Both the position numbers and the translations under genes were made by a program. Of a stretch of DNA of 45,755 bases, positions 17,440-27,664 are shown one piece after another. The stretch covers positions 1 to 45,755 of the forward strand of contig MHGA01000044.1 of the NCBI GenBank assembly GCA_001804415.1, in the 5' to 3' direction. This DNA comes from Candidatus Aquivivens invisus (GTDB taxonomy: Bacteria > Omnitrophota > Gorgyraeia > Aquiviventales > Aquiviventaceae). The stretch's first letter is position 1. Every line of letters begins with the position of its first letter. Under the pieces are notes generated by a model. That model worked only from the letters and a program-made list of their open reading frames with translations. It made no database searches and was not told the origin of the DNA.

Positions 17440-18130
17440 AGAGGATCCGATTACAACTATCGCAGGTCACCAGCTTGGCTTTCAAGTAGGCTTCGTTAAT
17501 CACCTGGGGCGGCTGCACCATGTTACACCCCCCACAGGATTCCCTCACAATCGGCACCAGCGCCAATCCGTCACGGTTGGCCAGAACGCGCTCGTACAAC
17601 GCCAGCGACTCCGAGGCGACCAGCGGCGTGAGATCCGCCCGCTGTACCTCGAGACGCTGCAATTGCGCCTCGAGCGCGCTGAGCTCCTGACGGATGCGAA
17701 TCTCTTCCTGTTTCAGCGCGGTCTGTTGGGCCTCGACCCGGCCGAGGTGTTGGGTCTGCTCCCGCTTGAGCTGATCGACCGTCTCGAGGAGCTCGAGGAT
17801 CTGCTCTTCGAGCAACGAGATATCGGCCTTGGCCTGGTCAATCTCGTGCTGGATTGCGGAATACTCTTTGTTGGTCTTGACCTGAAACAGCTGCATCTGC
17901 AGTTTCTTCACGCTCGCTTCCGCGGTCGCCAGCTCCAGTTCTTTTTCCTTCCGCTTGAGCTGCGCCGTGTTGAGCCGCGCCTCCACGGCGCTGGCGTTGG
18001 CCTGCGCTTCCGCCAGCAGTTGTCTGGCCTGCTCCAGCTCCAAGGGTTTGTGCTGTTCTTCCCGGCGCAGTCGGAACAACTCGCTGTCCAGCTCCTGGAG
18101 TTTCTTCAGTGTGTCAAGCGCTTCTGTCAT
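17420..18130 (-). CDS. Coiled-coil protein with C4 zinc ribbon (DUF164 family)
   Basis: The 236-aa protein is almost entirely two long coiled-coil helices (residues 1-170, with heptads such as LKKLQELDSELFRLRREEQ) followed by a C-terminal zinc ribbon with CGGC and CDSC pairs (residues about 199-227). The family is widely conserved, often beside rnhA, and has been proposed to bind nucleic acid or transport-related partners; no enzymatic role is established. The start MTEALDTLKKLQELD at 18130 matches the family. It follows tRNA-Val by about 15 bases and overlaps rnhA. Confidence 0.88.
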   Translation of the reverse strand: MTEALDTLKKLQELDSELFRLRREEQHKPLELEQARQLLAEAQANASAVEARLNTAQLKRKEKELELATAEASVKKLQMQLFQVKTNKEYSAIQHEIDQAKADISLLEEQILELLETVDQLKREQTQHLGRVEAQQTALKQEEIRIRQELSALEAQLQRLEVQRADLTPLVASESLALYERVLANRDGLALVPIVRESCGGCNMVQPPQVINEAYLKAKLVTCDSCNRILYVDETA

Positions 18131-18145
18131 GAAGGGTCTGCGACG

Positions 18146-18219
18146 TGGGCGGTACAGGGATCGAACCTGTGACCTCTACCATGTGAGGGTAGCGCTCTAA
18201 CCAGCTGAGCTAACCGCCC
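18146..18219 (-). tRNA. tRNA-Val (anticodon CAC)
   Basis: A 74-nt cloverleaf on the minus strand: acceptor GGGCGGT / ACCGCCC with discriminator A, D arm TAGCTCAGCTGG, anticodon stem CTACC / GGTAG closing loop CTCACAT (anticodon CAC), T arm with GGTTCGATCC. The 3' CCA is not encoded. Confidence 0.95.
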
Positions 18220-18233
18220 CTTTCAAAACTGTT

Positions 18234-18300
18234 CAATGTGGAATGTGTAAAGTGTAATGTCCTCTGAGCACCTTTCACGTGACACATTTCACATGACACC
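18234..18300. repeat. 7-bp-period repeats between the two tRNA genes
   Basis: Four heptamers of AATGTG type (18234-18261) and a 14-bp near-exact direct repeat TTTCACGTGACACA / TTTCACATGACACC (18273-18300) fill most of the spacer. Confidence 0.75.
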
Positions 18301-18306
18301 GACGAG

Positions 18307-18377
18307 TGGGCCGGGGAGGGATCGAACCTCCGACCAACTGGTTATGAGCCAGCTGCTCTCCCATTGAGCTACCGGCC

Positions 18378-18378
<1 letters not shown>
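18307..18378 (-). tRNA. tRNA with CAT anticodon, probably elongator tRNA-Met
   Basis: A 72-nt cloverleaf: acceptor GGGCCGG / CCGGCCC with discriminator A, D arm AGCTCAATGGGAGAGC, anticodon stem GCTGG / CCAGT around CTCATAA (CAT), T arm GGAGGTTCGATCCCTCC. The paired first base argues against an initiator tRNA; tRNA-Ile2 with lysidine-modified CAT remains possible. Its first nucleotide is the last G of the rpoD stop codon. Confidence 0.9.
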
Positions 18379-19965
<1,587 letters not shown>

Positions 19966-19979
<14 letters not shown>

Positions 19980-21726
19980 GGGCCTTCACCATCTGCTGAT
20001 ACTGCTTGAGGAGTTCCGACACGTCACGTTCTCGGCCGGCCTGTTGCGCGGTTGCCAGCTTCGTCTGCAACCCGGCCAGCCGTTCCTGACGAGCCTTCGA
20101 CTTCAGACGACGCACGCATTCCTGAAAGGCCTGGTCCCGATGAGCGACCGTCTGGGCCAACTGGACCAGCTCAGACACCATGCCCCCCGCCTCATCATCC
20201 GCGAAGCGCGAGATGACTTGCGCGGGTGTTGGATCGGCATGGGACATCGCCCGCATCTCGCCGACCGCGGCGACGATGCGCCGCAACTGCTCATCGGTGA
20301 TCGCCGATAGGAGCTGTGCTCGCTCAACCGCATCCCAGCGGGATGGCTGGTCGAGGACGAGTGCCGCCACCATGCGCTCCGCTCCCTGGAGGCGCGCCCC
20401 CTCGCGTCTCGGCACGCGACCCTCCACCGGCTGCGCGGTACGCGGTTGGATTTTTCGCAGCTCTTCGGCCACGGCGTGCTCCTGCAGGACGAATCGCTCG
20501 GCCAACAGGCGGACATACTCCGCCCGCAGCATCGCGTTGGGCACGGTCGCCACGGTGGGCAACACGAATTGAGCCGCGCGGACCTTCCCTTCCGCGCTGC
20601 GGATGTCGTAGCGATTCGTCGCCGCGCGGATCAACCATTCCAAGACCCCCAGGGCCTGCCCCAGCAGCTCGGTGAAGGCGCCCAAGCCGCGAGCCTGAAT
20701 GTACTCATCCGGATCAACCCCCGTGGGCAGCTGAGCGACGCGGACCTCAAAGCCGTTGGCGACCAAGACGTCGATCCCCCGCAGCGTCGCCGCCTCGCCG
20801 GCCGCATCCGCATCAAACGCGAGCACCACGTGCTGGGCGTACCGGCCAAGCAGACGGGCCTGCTCCAGGGTCAAGGCGGTCCCGAGCGGTGAGACGACAT
20901 GGGTCACCCCATGCTGCCAGAGGAGGACACAGTCAAAATATCCTTCCACGAGGATGGCGCTCTTCGCCTTCAGCATCGCGTCTTTGGCTTGGGGCAACCC
21001 GAAGAGCGAACGGCCCTTTTGGTACAGGGGCGTGTCAGGGCTGTTGAGATATTTCGGCTCTTGCCCGGCAAGGCTGCGACCCCCGAACCCCACCACCCGA
21101 CCCCGGCCGTCCTGAATGGGAAACAGGAGCCGCTGGCGAAACCGATCCACGAGCCCTCGCCGGCCTCGCACAATCAGCCCCGCGCGCTCCAAGAGCCCCG
21201 GGTCGGGGCTCGTCTTTTTTGCGGCCTGCACCAACCGATCCCACCCCGCCATCGGGGCGCAGCCCAGGCGGTAGGCCTGCCGGGTACGCTCCGCCACCCC
21301 CCGCGTGCGCAGATACGCTCTGGCCACCCGTCCCTCGCGAGGATGCGCCAACAGGCGCTCATAATACCGGCACGTCTTTTCCAGCATCGCATACAGTTGG
21401 TCGGTATGGCCGTTGCGAGACGCCTCGGCGCCTTGTGGAATCTCCACCCTGGCCTGCTCGGCCAACTGATGGACCGCCTCGGGAAACGTGAGGCGTTCCC
21501 GCTGCATCAGGAAACTAAAGACGTTGCCCCCCACCCCGCACCCGAAACAATGAAAGATCTGCTTGTCGACGTTGATATGAAACGAGGGGGTCCGTTCCTG
21601 ATGGAACGGGCACAACGCCTTGAAGTGCCGTCCCGCCCGCTTCAACGGCACATACCGACCGATCAGCTCGGCGATTTCGACGCGCGATTGGATCTCGTCC
21701 AGCACCAGTTCCGGGATCAGCGGCAT
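19966..21726 (-). CDS. dnaG: DNA primase
   Basis: Makes RNA primers for replication. The 586-aa protein starts [12 protein letters not shown]. It has a CHC2 zinc finger (Cys39, His42, Cys60, Cys63), the RNA polymerase/TOPRIM core ([28 protein letters not shown]) and a C-terminal DnaB-interacting region (about 430-586). The frame runs on upstream through cvpA antisense-type sequence; ATG 21726, two bases after the cvpA stop, gives the canonical N-terminus. Coupled to rpoD by overlap. Confidence 0.96.
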
Positions 21727-21728
21727 GC

Positions 21729-22271
21729 TCACGACGGCCCCGGTTCCAACAAGATGGAACGTGCTGGACGGCTCGACCGGCCAGGCAACCGATCCGCGAC
21801 GAGCCGAATGCCCCATCGGGAGACCTGCACAAGCTGCGGTCCCACAAGCGAGCGTTCGGCGATGCTTCGCGTCAGGTAGGGTTGGCCGGTTGCGAGCATG
21901 AAGATCAGGAGGACGGCTGCCCACCACAGTCCTCTCACGCTACCCAGAATCAGCCCGAGTCCTCGGAGGAACCAGGGAACTCGTGGCCGCTCAAGCCACG
22001 AGGCACACCGCCGGATCAGGAGGCACGTCGCCAGCACCACAAGGAGAAACGCCCCTGCGGAGCACAGGACATCAAGCGTGCGGGGGTCGTACCGCCACCA
22101 CCGCGAGCTCCACGTAATGATCCGCCCGGCGATGCCGCCGGATGCCACGGTGGCCGCAACCAGCCCAACCACATGGAGGCTCTCCGTCGCCCCTCCCCGG
22201 GAAAAACCGACATAGCAGCCCCGGCATGCGAGAACGAAGACGAACAGATCAATCCAGTTGGGCCACGTCGT
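21729..22271 (-). CDS. cvpA: CvpA-family membrane protein, probably with a non-AUG start
   Basis: Small inner-membrane protein of the colicin-V-production family. The frame is open from 22303 and encodes a typical CvpA N-terminus (WPNWIDLFVFVLACRGCYVG), then membrane spans such as LCSAGAFLLVVLATCLL and LWWAAVLLIFMLATG. The first canonical start is a GTG at 22172, which would remove the first membrane span. A promoter at 22311-22340 and an AGGAG site at 22279-22283 instead point to a start at 22271, where the codon is ACG (CTG at 22277 is too close to the AGGAG). Either a rare start codon is used or the assembly has an error there. It precedes dnaG by 2 bases. Confidence 0.72.
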   Translation of the reverse strand, partial: TTWPNWIDLFVFVLACRGCYVGFSRGGATESLHVVGLVAATVASGGIAGRIITWSSRWWRYDPRTLDVLCSAGAFLLVVLATCLLIRRCASWLERPRVPWFLRGLGLILGSVRGLWWAAVLLIFMLATGQPYLTRSIAERSLVGPQLVQVSRWGIRLVADRLPGRSSRPARSILLEPGPS

Positions 22272-22310
22272 TGGCAGACTCCTGGAGGCACGATGCCACG
22301 GTAGTCAAAA

Positions 22311-22340
22311 ACTATACCATACAACGAAACGGAGCGTCAA
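22311..22340 (-). promoter_or_regulatory. Sigma70 promoter of cvpA-dnaG-rpoD
   Basis: Minus-strand TTGACG (22335-22340), 18-bp spacer, TATAGT (22311-22316). Predicted transcription start near 22304, about 33 bases before the proposed cvpA start. Confidence 0.8.
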
Positions 22341-22543
22341 GGTAGCGCTACCAGCGAAGTGACAAAGTGGCCCAGTGGCCAAGTGACTGAGTGGAAGAAG
22401 GAAAGAAGGAAGGGTGGACGAACTCAATCTAAATGCGCCCAAGAATGCACGTTAACATGATGGGGCGCATTTACCCTGAGCGAAGTCGAAGGGTCGATGG
22501 AACGCTTTGCCACTCGGCCACCTTGCCACTTGGCCACTGGGGT
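22341..22543. repeat. Intergenic repeat mosaic between cvpA and the pil genes
   Basis: No gene is seen. The spacer holds degenerate AAGTGGCC-type repeats (about 22358-22396 and their complement at 22508-22541), a hairpin with 10-bp arms AAATGCGCCC / GGGCGCATTT (about 22432-22472), and a compact element with ACCCT / AGGGT ends around a GAGCGAAGTCGA centre (about 22472-22494). I recall this last word as abundant in unrelated uncultured bacterial genomes. Confidence 0.6.
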
Positions 22544-22789
22544 CTAGCGGGTGCAGCGGACCTTGACGATGCGCAGCTCCTCCAGGAGGGTCTCCATTCG
22601 CTGCAGGATGAGCTGTTGGTTTTCCAGGATGGTCGCCAGTTTCTGGTCGACGGCGGCCGCATCCACCACGGGGGCTTTGGTCCGACCGGTCGTCTGTGCG
22701 TCAACCAACCCCTGGAGCATCCACAGGCTTCCGACGATGCCGGTGCCGACCGCCACGCGCAACAGCAGCCACCCTCGTCTGGCGTTCAT
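22544..22789 (-). CDS. Hypothetical small anchored coiled-coil protein after pilQ
   Basis: An 81-aa protein from MNARRGWLLLRVAVG: one N-terminal hydrophobic segment (residues 6-27) followed by a helical, probably coiled-coil stretch (DQKLATILENQQLILQRMETLLEELRIVK). The start at 22789 is chosen because GAAGGAGC lies 8 bases upstream; an earlier ATG at 22816 lacks a site and overlaps pilQ. No family recognised. Position as last gene after pilMNOPQ suggests a pilus assembly accessory, which is inference. Confidence 0.55.
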   Translation of the reverse strand: MNARRGWLLLRVAVGTGIVGSLWMLQGLVDAQTTGRTKAPVVDAAAVDQKLATILENQQLILQRMETLLEELRIVKVRCTR

Positions 22790-22805
22790 TCGACCGTGCT
22801 CCTTC

Positions 22806-24314
22806 TTATTGGCCACCCGCGGCCGCCACGGACTGCTGGGATTTGTCTTGGACCAGATGAACGGTCATGAAGATCAACAGATCCAGCTGATCCTGGCCCG
22901 AGGGGGTCTGCTCCCGGCGATTGGTGAACAGCGCCCCAAGAATCGGGATGTCCCCAAGAACCGGCACTTTGCTCAGCGTAATGCGCTCCGCCTGTCGTTT
23001 CAATCCGCCGATCGCCAGCGTCTGTCCATCGATGAGCCGGACTTGCGTCTTCGCTTTCTGGACATCAAAATCCGGAAAGGTGATGCCTGAGGCATAGGTC
23101 CGGTCGGAGCCGACCGTGGTGATTTCCGGATTGACATCCATGACGATTTCGCTGCGGAGATTGACATAGGGTTTCACCTTCAGGATGATCCCGGTCTCAC
23201 GCGTCTCAAATCCGCTGACCGTCGCCCGGCCCGTCGAGGGATCCACCTGAAAATTCGGGATGTTCACATCGGTGCCCACCTGGACGCTGGCTTCTTGATT
23301 GTTCAGCGTGACGATGGTGGGATTCGAGATCACGCGCGTATCCACCCGCTGCTTGAGCATGTTGATGGTCGTCGCCAACTGGGACATGGTGATCGTCCCG
23401 AAGACGAACTGCCCGCCCGCGTTCGGGATGACGCCGCGGTTCGCCGCCGCGCTGGTGGCCGTTGAGGTGCCGGTGTAGAAAATATCCCCCGGCCTGGTGA
23501 GGAACTCGCTCCCGATCTTCCCATAGGTGGCCCCTTGCCGGAACGGAAAGGTGGTTGACGACGTGGCCGGAGTGACCGTGATGGGCATGCTGTCGAACCA
23601 GTCAATCCCCAGATTTTCATCGCGGGTCAATCGCGTTTCAACGAAGCGGGATTCGATGTGAACCTGGGGGGTTTGCTGATCCAGCCGCGCCACGATTTGC
23701 TTCAACTGAAACAGGTTCGAGGGCAAATCGGTGATGATGACGGCATTGGTGCGCTCATCGAACTTCGCCTTGCCGCGGTCCGTCAGCATCTCTTTGGCAA
23801 TCTCCATCACCTCCGCCGCCTTGGCGTAGCTCAGCGGAAAGACCTCGGTCGCCAGCGCCTCCTGCTCCACCGCTTCAAGGCTCATCACGCGGATGACATC
23901 GCCTGTCCGCTCGTAGAGGAAGCTGTAGGTCCGCAGCACGATATCGAGGGCTTGCTCCCAGGGCACATCGGTGAGCTTGATCGTCACCAGCCCCTCCACA
24001 TCAGGGCCCGCCACGATATCCACGCCGCTTTTGAGGGAGAGAATCCGCAACACCTGCCTGATGTCCGCGTCCTTGAAGTCCACGCTGATGAGCCCTGAGG
24101 CGGACGGTTCGAGTGATTCCACCGGGGAACCGGCGGCGACCTCGCCAACCGGCTCATCGGTGGTCATCGCCTCCTCGTCAATGGCGGACGCGTCAGATCC
24201 CGTCTCATCCGACCACGCCGTATCAGTGACCAGTGACCAGTGACCAGTGACCAGTGACACGGCGACGAGCCCCACAAACCACGTGAGCAGCCGGCCAGCC
24301 AACGTATGCCTCAT
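22806..24314 (-). CDS. pilQ: Type IV pilus secretin PilQ
   Basis: Forms the outer-membrane pore for the pilus. The 502-aa protein has a signal peptide (MRHTLAGRLLTWFVGLVAVS), a secretin/TonB short domain (about 76-140, ISVDFKDADIRQVLRILSLK), an N1-type domain (LPSNLFQLKQIVARLDQQTPQVHIESRFVE) and the secretin core ending with GVGG-like segments and VPVLGDIPILGALFTNR. It is short for PilQ and lacks AMIN domains. Five copies of a 7-bp repeat lie in frame right after the signal peptide core. Last structural gene of pilMNOPQ, overlapping pilP by 4 bases. Confidence 0.93.
   Translation of the reverse strand: MRHTLAGRLLTWFVGLVAVSLVTGHWSLVTDTAWSDETGSDASAIDEEAMTTDEPVGEVAAGSPVESLEPSASGLISVDFKDADIRQVLRILSLKSGVDIVAGPDVEGLVTIKLTDVPWEQALDIVLRTYSFLYERTGDVIRVMSLEAVEQEALATEVFPLSYAKAAEVMEIAKEMLTDRGKAKFDERTNAVIITDLPSNLFQLKQIVARLDQQTPQVHIESRFVETRLTRDENLGIDWFDSMPITVTPATSSTTFPFRQGATYGKIGSEFLTRPGDIFYTGTSTATSAAANRGVIPNAGGQFVFGTITMSQLATTINMLKQRVDTRVISNPTIVTLNNQEASVQVGTDVNIPNFQVDPSTGRATVSGFETRETGIILKVKPYVNLRSEIVMDVNPEITTVGSDRTYASGITFPDFDVQKAKTQVRLIDGQTLAIGGLKRQAERITLSKVPVLGDIPILGALFTNRREQTPSGQDQLDLLIFMTVHLVQDKSQQSVAAAGGQ
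24224..24258. repeat. Five perfect CAGTGAC heptamers inside pilQ
   Basis: Five exact tandem copies of CAGTGAC on the plus strand. In the pilQ frame they encode the SLVTGHWSLVTDT segment at the end of the signal peptide region. Confidence 0.9.
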
Positions 24315-24739
24315 GGTTTTCCTCCCTCTTGGTCAAACGTCATCCGGACCGTCACCCGGCGACCCTCCTGGTCCAGCACGACATAGTCTGGATGAATCTC
24401 CGCGACCTGATACCCTCCGATCGCATCCCCCACCATCGCTTCCTTGTCATTCAGGAGCGCGATCGAACGGCCTGCCGGATCCCACAGGATCCCTCCCAAC
24501 AAGGGCAGCGAGAGATCCACCGGCGCTGAGGCGGACGGCACCTCACCGGCGATGGCGATCATTCGTCCATCCCGCACGAGCGGCACAAAGGGGTCCCGCT
24601 TACCCTTAGCATCGTAGAGGACCTGCGCCGGCTCGATTTGAGGCTCTGCCCATCCGACCTGCCTCCACGCCGCCATCAGCCACAGGATCAGCACGGCACA
24701 GAGTGGGGCGTTACGAAGATGGTGTTGGCTCATCGTCAA
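24311..24739 (-). CDS. pilP: Pilus assembly lipoprotein-like PilP
   Basis: Links the PilNO inner-membrane complex to PilQ. The 142-aa protein has an N-terminal hydrophobic segment (CAVLILWLMAAWR) and the PilP HR domain: KRDPFVPL at the start and GIL(W)DPAGRSIALLNDKEAMVGDAIGGY followed by VVLDQEGRRVTVRM. A lipobox is not clear. It overlaps pilO by 29 bases and pilQ by 4 bases. Confidence 0.88.
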   Translation of the reverse strand: MTMSQHHLRNAPLCAVLILWLMAAWRQVGWAEPQIEPAQVLYDAKGKRDPFVPLVRDGRMIAIAGEVPSASAPVDLSLPLLGGILWDPAGRSIALLNDKEAMVGDAIGGYQVAEIHPDYVVLDQEGRRVTVRMTFDQEGGKP

Positions 24740-25310
24740 TCGTCACATAGGTCAGGAGGAGCAGCCGGATGGTGTGGCGCCGCAGCTCTCGAGCCGCCTG
24801 CGCGATGCGCAATTGTTTCACTTCCACCGGCTGGTCACCCGATTCAACCTGACTGAGAAACATCCCAAATTGATGGAAGCCCGACAGGGCATCGATTTCG
24901 ATGGCGATCGCTTTGTAGGGTGCGGTGGCCGACGGGGCGGACGCCTCACGGGCGCTTGCGTGCTGGTCGGAGCGTTGAGGGGAGATGGACAGGATCCTCA
25001 CGCCTGTTTGGCTGGCGAGCCCTGAGAGCCGCTCAATCAGTGACGGCAGCTCATCTTCAGAGGGCAGCTGATCGCGCAACTGCTCGACCTCGGCCTCGAG
25101 TTGTCCGTACTCCCGGCGGATCGCGTGACCTTGGTCGATCAGCTCCTCGAGCTGGCGGACCTGCTCGGCGACGTCGTGCACCTGTTGGCCCAGATGAGCC
25201 ACCTCGCTGCCAAGCGGCTGAAGCAGGTAGAGATACGACGCGTACACCGCGAGGGCCGCGAAGACGATCAGAGCCGCCAGAAGGCGCTGTTTTTTAGTCG
25301 TGCGTTTCAT
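24711..25310 (-). CDS. pilO: Type IV pilus inner-membrane protein PilO
   Basis: A 199-aa bitopic protein: short basic N-terminus (MKRTTKKQR), one membrane span (LLAALIVFAALAVYASYLYL), a coiled coil (about 30-80) and a C-terminal ferredoxin-like domain with GFHQFGMFLSQVESGDQPVEVKQL. It pairs with PilN in the periplasm. It starts 3 bases after the pilN stop. Confidence 0.9.
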   Translation of the reverse strand: MKRTTKKQRLLAALIVFAALAVYASYLYLLQPLGSEVAHLGQQVHDVAEQVRQLEELIDQGHAIRREYGQLEAEVEQLRDQLPSEDELPSLIERLSGLASQTGVRILSISPQRSDQHASAREASAPSATAPYKAIAIEIDALSGFHQFGMFLSQVESGDQPVEVKQLRIAQAARELRRHTIRLLLLTYVTIDDEPTPSS

Positions 25311-25313
25311 CGG

Positions 25314-25877
25314 CTATTGCAACGTGCCGGTCAGGGTAAAGAGGGCCATCTCGACGTCATGTTCTTTGACGCTCTTGATGGACTCGATTTGGATGTCCTG
25401 GACCATGGAGGCAAAGGCAGGCTGGTCCTTGAGACTTTGAACCAACTGGCCGATGGCCACCATTTCCTGCCCTTCCTGACCGAGGGCGGCCCCCTCAATC
25501 ACGAGCCCCTGCACCGGCTCGAGCGAGAAGGCCGTCAACCAAATCCCGTCCGGCGTTGCATCGGAGAGCGCATTGAGCCGCATCGCCACGGAGCTCTCAC
25601 CCCGTTTCAGGCCCTGAAAGGCTTTCTGCTGCGCGCGAAGGCGTTGGAGGGCGACGCGGAGCTGCTCGATTTCCACACGTTCCGGTTGAAGCTCCTGGAA
25701 TTGCTCGGTGAGGTGAACGAGCTGCATCCGACGAACTTGTCTGACCAGGGCGAGTGCTAGCGTGAGACCAAAGACGAGCACCACGATGAGGAGAACCAGC
25801 GGCGACCGGTGGAGCTGCGGCAGCGTGGGTACCGCGGCTTTGCGATAGGACTCAGGGAGCAGGTTAATGGCGAGCAT
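25314..25877 (-). CDS. pilN: Type IV pilus inner-membrane protein PilN
   Basis: The 187-aa protein starts MLAINLLPESYRK, matching the conserved PilN N-terminal INLLP motif that binds PilM. A membrane span (LVLLIVVLVFGLTLALALVR), coiled coil and ferredoxin-like domain (PDGIWLTAFSLE) follow. The start ATG overlaps the pilM stop by one base (TGATG); the longer frame to 25943 is rejected. Confidence 0.92.
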   Translation of the reverse strand: MLAINLLPESYRKAAVPTLPQLHRSPLVLLIVVLVFGLTLALALVRQVRRMQLVHLTEQFQELQPERVEIEQLRVALQRLRAQQKAFQGLKRGESSVAMRLNALSDATPDGIWLTAFSLEPVQGLVIEGAALGQEGQEMVAIGQLVQSLKDQPAFASMVQDIQIESIKSVKEHDVEMALFTLTGTLQ

Positions 25878-26917
25878 CACACCCGCAACGCCAAGCCATA
25901 GGCGACGGCAAACTGACTCGAGACCCGCTCCGAGAACGGCCACGGGACCAACGGCTGCGTGAGATGTTTTTTCAGCGCTTCAAGGAATCCGACCGATTGA
26001 CTCAAGCCACCGCTGAGCAGCAGTTGACTCGGCGAGGGTCCGAAATGACTTTCGAAGAAATCGAACGAGAGCTGGAGTTCTTGCACGAGGGCCTCGCACG
26101 CCGCGGCGAACGCCTCGAACACCTGAGGAGGCGGCAGGGCGGATTGTCTCAGTTGTGCCAACGCCGCCGGCTGGTCGATCCCACAGCGTTGCGCAACGTC
26201 CTGGATGAACTTCTCCGCGCCCCAGGGAATATCACGCACCAGGTACGGCACCCCGGCCTTCAGGACCGCCAGGTTGGTCCACTGGGCCCCCACGTTGATC
26301 AAGGCCGGCGCCTCGGCGCGTCCCCTGTGGTCGGCGTGCTCCAAAAAGGCGTTCGCCAACGCCAAGGCATCGACATCGACGGTGGTGACTTCGCACCCCG
26401 CGTGGTTCACCCAGGCAAGCCGTCGTTCCAGGACATCCTTTTTGCACGCAGCCACCAGGACCCACATCTTGCTGCCACCGGACGCGCCCAGCACCGCCCC
26501 ATCCAAGACCACATCTTGAATATTGAACGGCAGGGAGCGCTGCGCTTCAAACGGCAGGGCCTGCCGAAACTCGTCGGGGGTCAGCGTTGGCATTTCCACC
26601 ACCCGCAGAACCACCCACTGCCCGCTGACCGCCATCGTCACGCCTTTCAGGTGAGGGACTCGCAATCCGTTCAACGCCTGACGGATGGCCTCAGGGATGC
26701 GGGATTCATCGCCGGCGGTCAGTTCCACAAGCTGGACCCCAAGCACCCGACGCGCCCCCAGGGTCTTGTGAGGTCCTAACGCGACGGCCTTCACGGACGA
26801 AGAGCCGACATCGAGCCCCACGGTGGGCCCACCCTCCTTGGGTTGAATGGCCACCAACCGCTTCACCACCTGCCAGCCCTGCAGGAGGGGACGCGGGAGC
26901 GAGGGGGCAGACACCAT
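25877..26917 (-). CDS. pilM: Type IV pilus actin-like ATPase PilM
   Basis: A 346-aa cytoplasmic actin-fold protein that binds ATP and the PilN N-terminus. Phosphate-1 motif GLDVGSSSVKAVALG is near residue 34, and LINVGAQWTNLAVLKAG and LLLSGGLSQSVGFLEALKKHL are the later actin-fold motifs. First gene of pilMNOPQ; a hairpin at 26953-26991 separates it from the minor pilin genes upstream. Confidence 0.93.
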   Translation of the reverse strand: MVSAPSLPRPLLQGWQVVKRLVAIQPKEGGPTVGLDVGSSSVKAVALGPHKTLGARRVLGVQLVELTAGDESRIPEAIRQALNGLRVPHLKGVTMAVSGQWVVLRVVEMPTLTPDEFRQALPFEAQRSLPFNIQDVVLDGAVLGASGGSKMWVLVAACKKDVLERRLAWVNHAGCEVTTVDVDALALANAFLEHADHRGRAEAPALINVGAQWTNLAVLKAGVPYLVRDIPWGAEKFIQDVAQRCGIDQPAALAQLRQSALPPPQVFEAFAAACEALVQELQLSFDFFESHFGPSPSQLLLSGGLSQSVGFLEALKKHLTQPLVPWPFSERVSSQFAVAYGLALRV

Positions 26918-26952
26918 GGTCAGAACTGGTTTCCCAAATGCTTTCTGGTACT

Positions 26953-26991
26953 GATTACGGTGATTGTCGTCAAGTCCTCATCACCGTAATC
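26953..26991. repeat. 12-bp-arm inverted repeat before pilM
   Basis: GATTACGGTGAT (26953-26964) and its exact complement (26980-26991) around 15 bases, with a third partial copy AATCACCGCAATC at 27001-27013. No T-run follows, so it is not an obvious intrinsic terminator. Confidence 0.8.
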
Positions 26992-27037
26992 ACGTCTTTC
27001 AATCACCGCAATCCCTCTCAAGGGTATGTGAAATAGG

Positions 27038-27664
27038 CTAGGGATTTCGCAATTTGACCTGGGTTCGCAGCGGGGCCGGGGTCGTGCGGACACTGCCGGT
27101 GGCCAGATAGGCTGAGGCCAACCGGTTTTCTAACCGAACGGTCACCGTTTTGGTGCTGTTCGTATAGTCCGCCTGGAAGGTTTGGACGTCGTTGGACAAC
27201 GTCGCCGGACAGGTCGCGCTGCCGAAGTCGGCGATGACGGTATCTGAGCCGGCCGTTTGACAGCGGACCAGCCGCACGTTCGTCGCATTCGTCGCATCCA
27301 GCAGATAATGAATCCAGCCGCCCGTCATCGTATCGTTGCCCCAGCAGATGCCCCCGCACAGGGCGTCGTCATAGCTGCGGGCGATCTGGAAATTCAGCCG
27401 TGTGGTGTTCGTGACATCCTGGTTCGGAGCCGTGGTGGGGGAATCGACGTTACCAGCCTCCCGCAATTCCTTCACCATGGCGTCAAGCGCCCGGCGGGCC
27501 TGCTGCTGGACATGGGTGGAGGCCTCCGAGGTCACAAACGCCCGCTGGTCCATCAGCAAACTGACCGCGAGGGCGCCTCCAATGGCCACAAAAATCGCCA
27601 CGGCGATGAGGAGTTCCGTGATCGTCAACCCGCGCCGAGACATGAGACATGGGACGTGGGACAT
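27038..27664 (-). CDS. Type IV minor pilin, PilW/PilJ-like
   Basis: About 208 aa with a prepilin-like N-terminus: SRRGLTITELLIAVAIFVAI, where cleavage would fall after the Gly and Glu is at +5. Its middle part, DQRAFVTSEASTHVQQQARRALDAMVKELREAG, is typical of PilW-type minor pilins. The start at 27664 is chosen because AAGGAG stands exactly 8 bases upstream; that site and the flanking codons are built from a 7-bp repeat tract. An in-frame ATG at 27727 has no ribosome site. Confidence 0.78.
   Translation of the reverse strand: MSHVPCLMSRRGLTITELLIAVAIFVAIGGALAVSLLMDQRAFVTSEASTHVQQQARRALDAMVKELREAGNVDSPTTAPNQDVTNTTRLNFQIARSYDDALCGGICWGNDTMTGGWIHYLLDATNATNVRLVRCQTAGSDTVIADFGSATCPATLSNDVQTFQADYTNSTKTVTVRLENRLASAYLATGSVRTTPAPLRTQVKLRNP

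Noticed and set aside
26918-27037. Dedicated pilM promoter (TTGACG with a weak TACCAG)
   Set aside because: The -10 matches only three of six positions and overlaps the inverted repeat; read-through from the pilin promoter is simpler.
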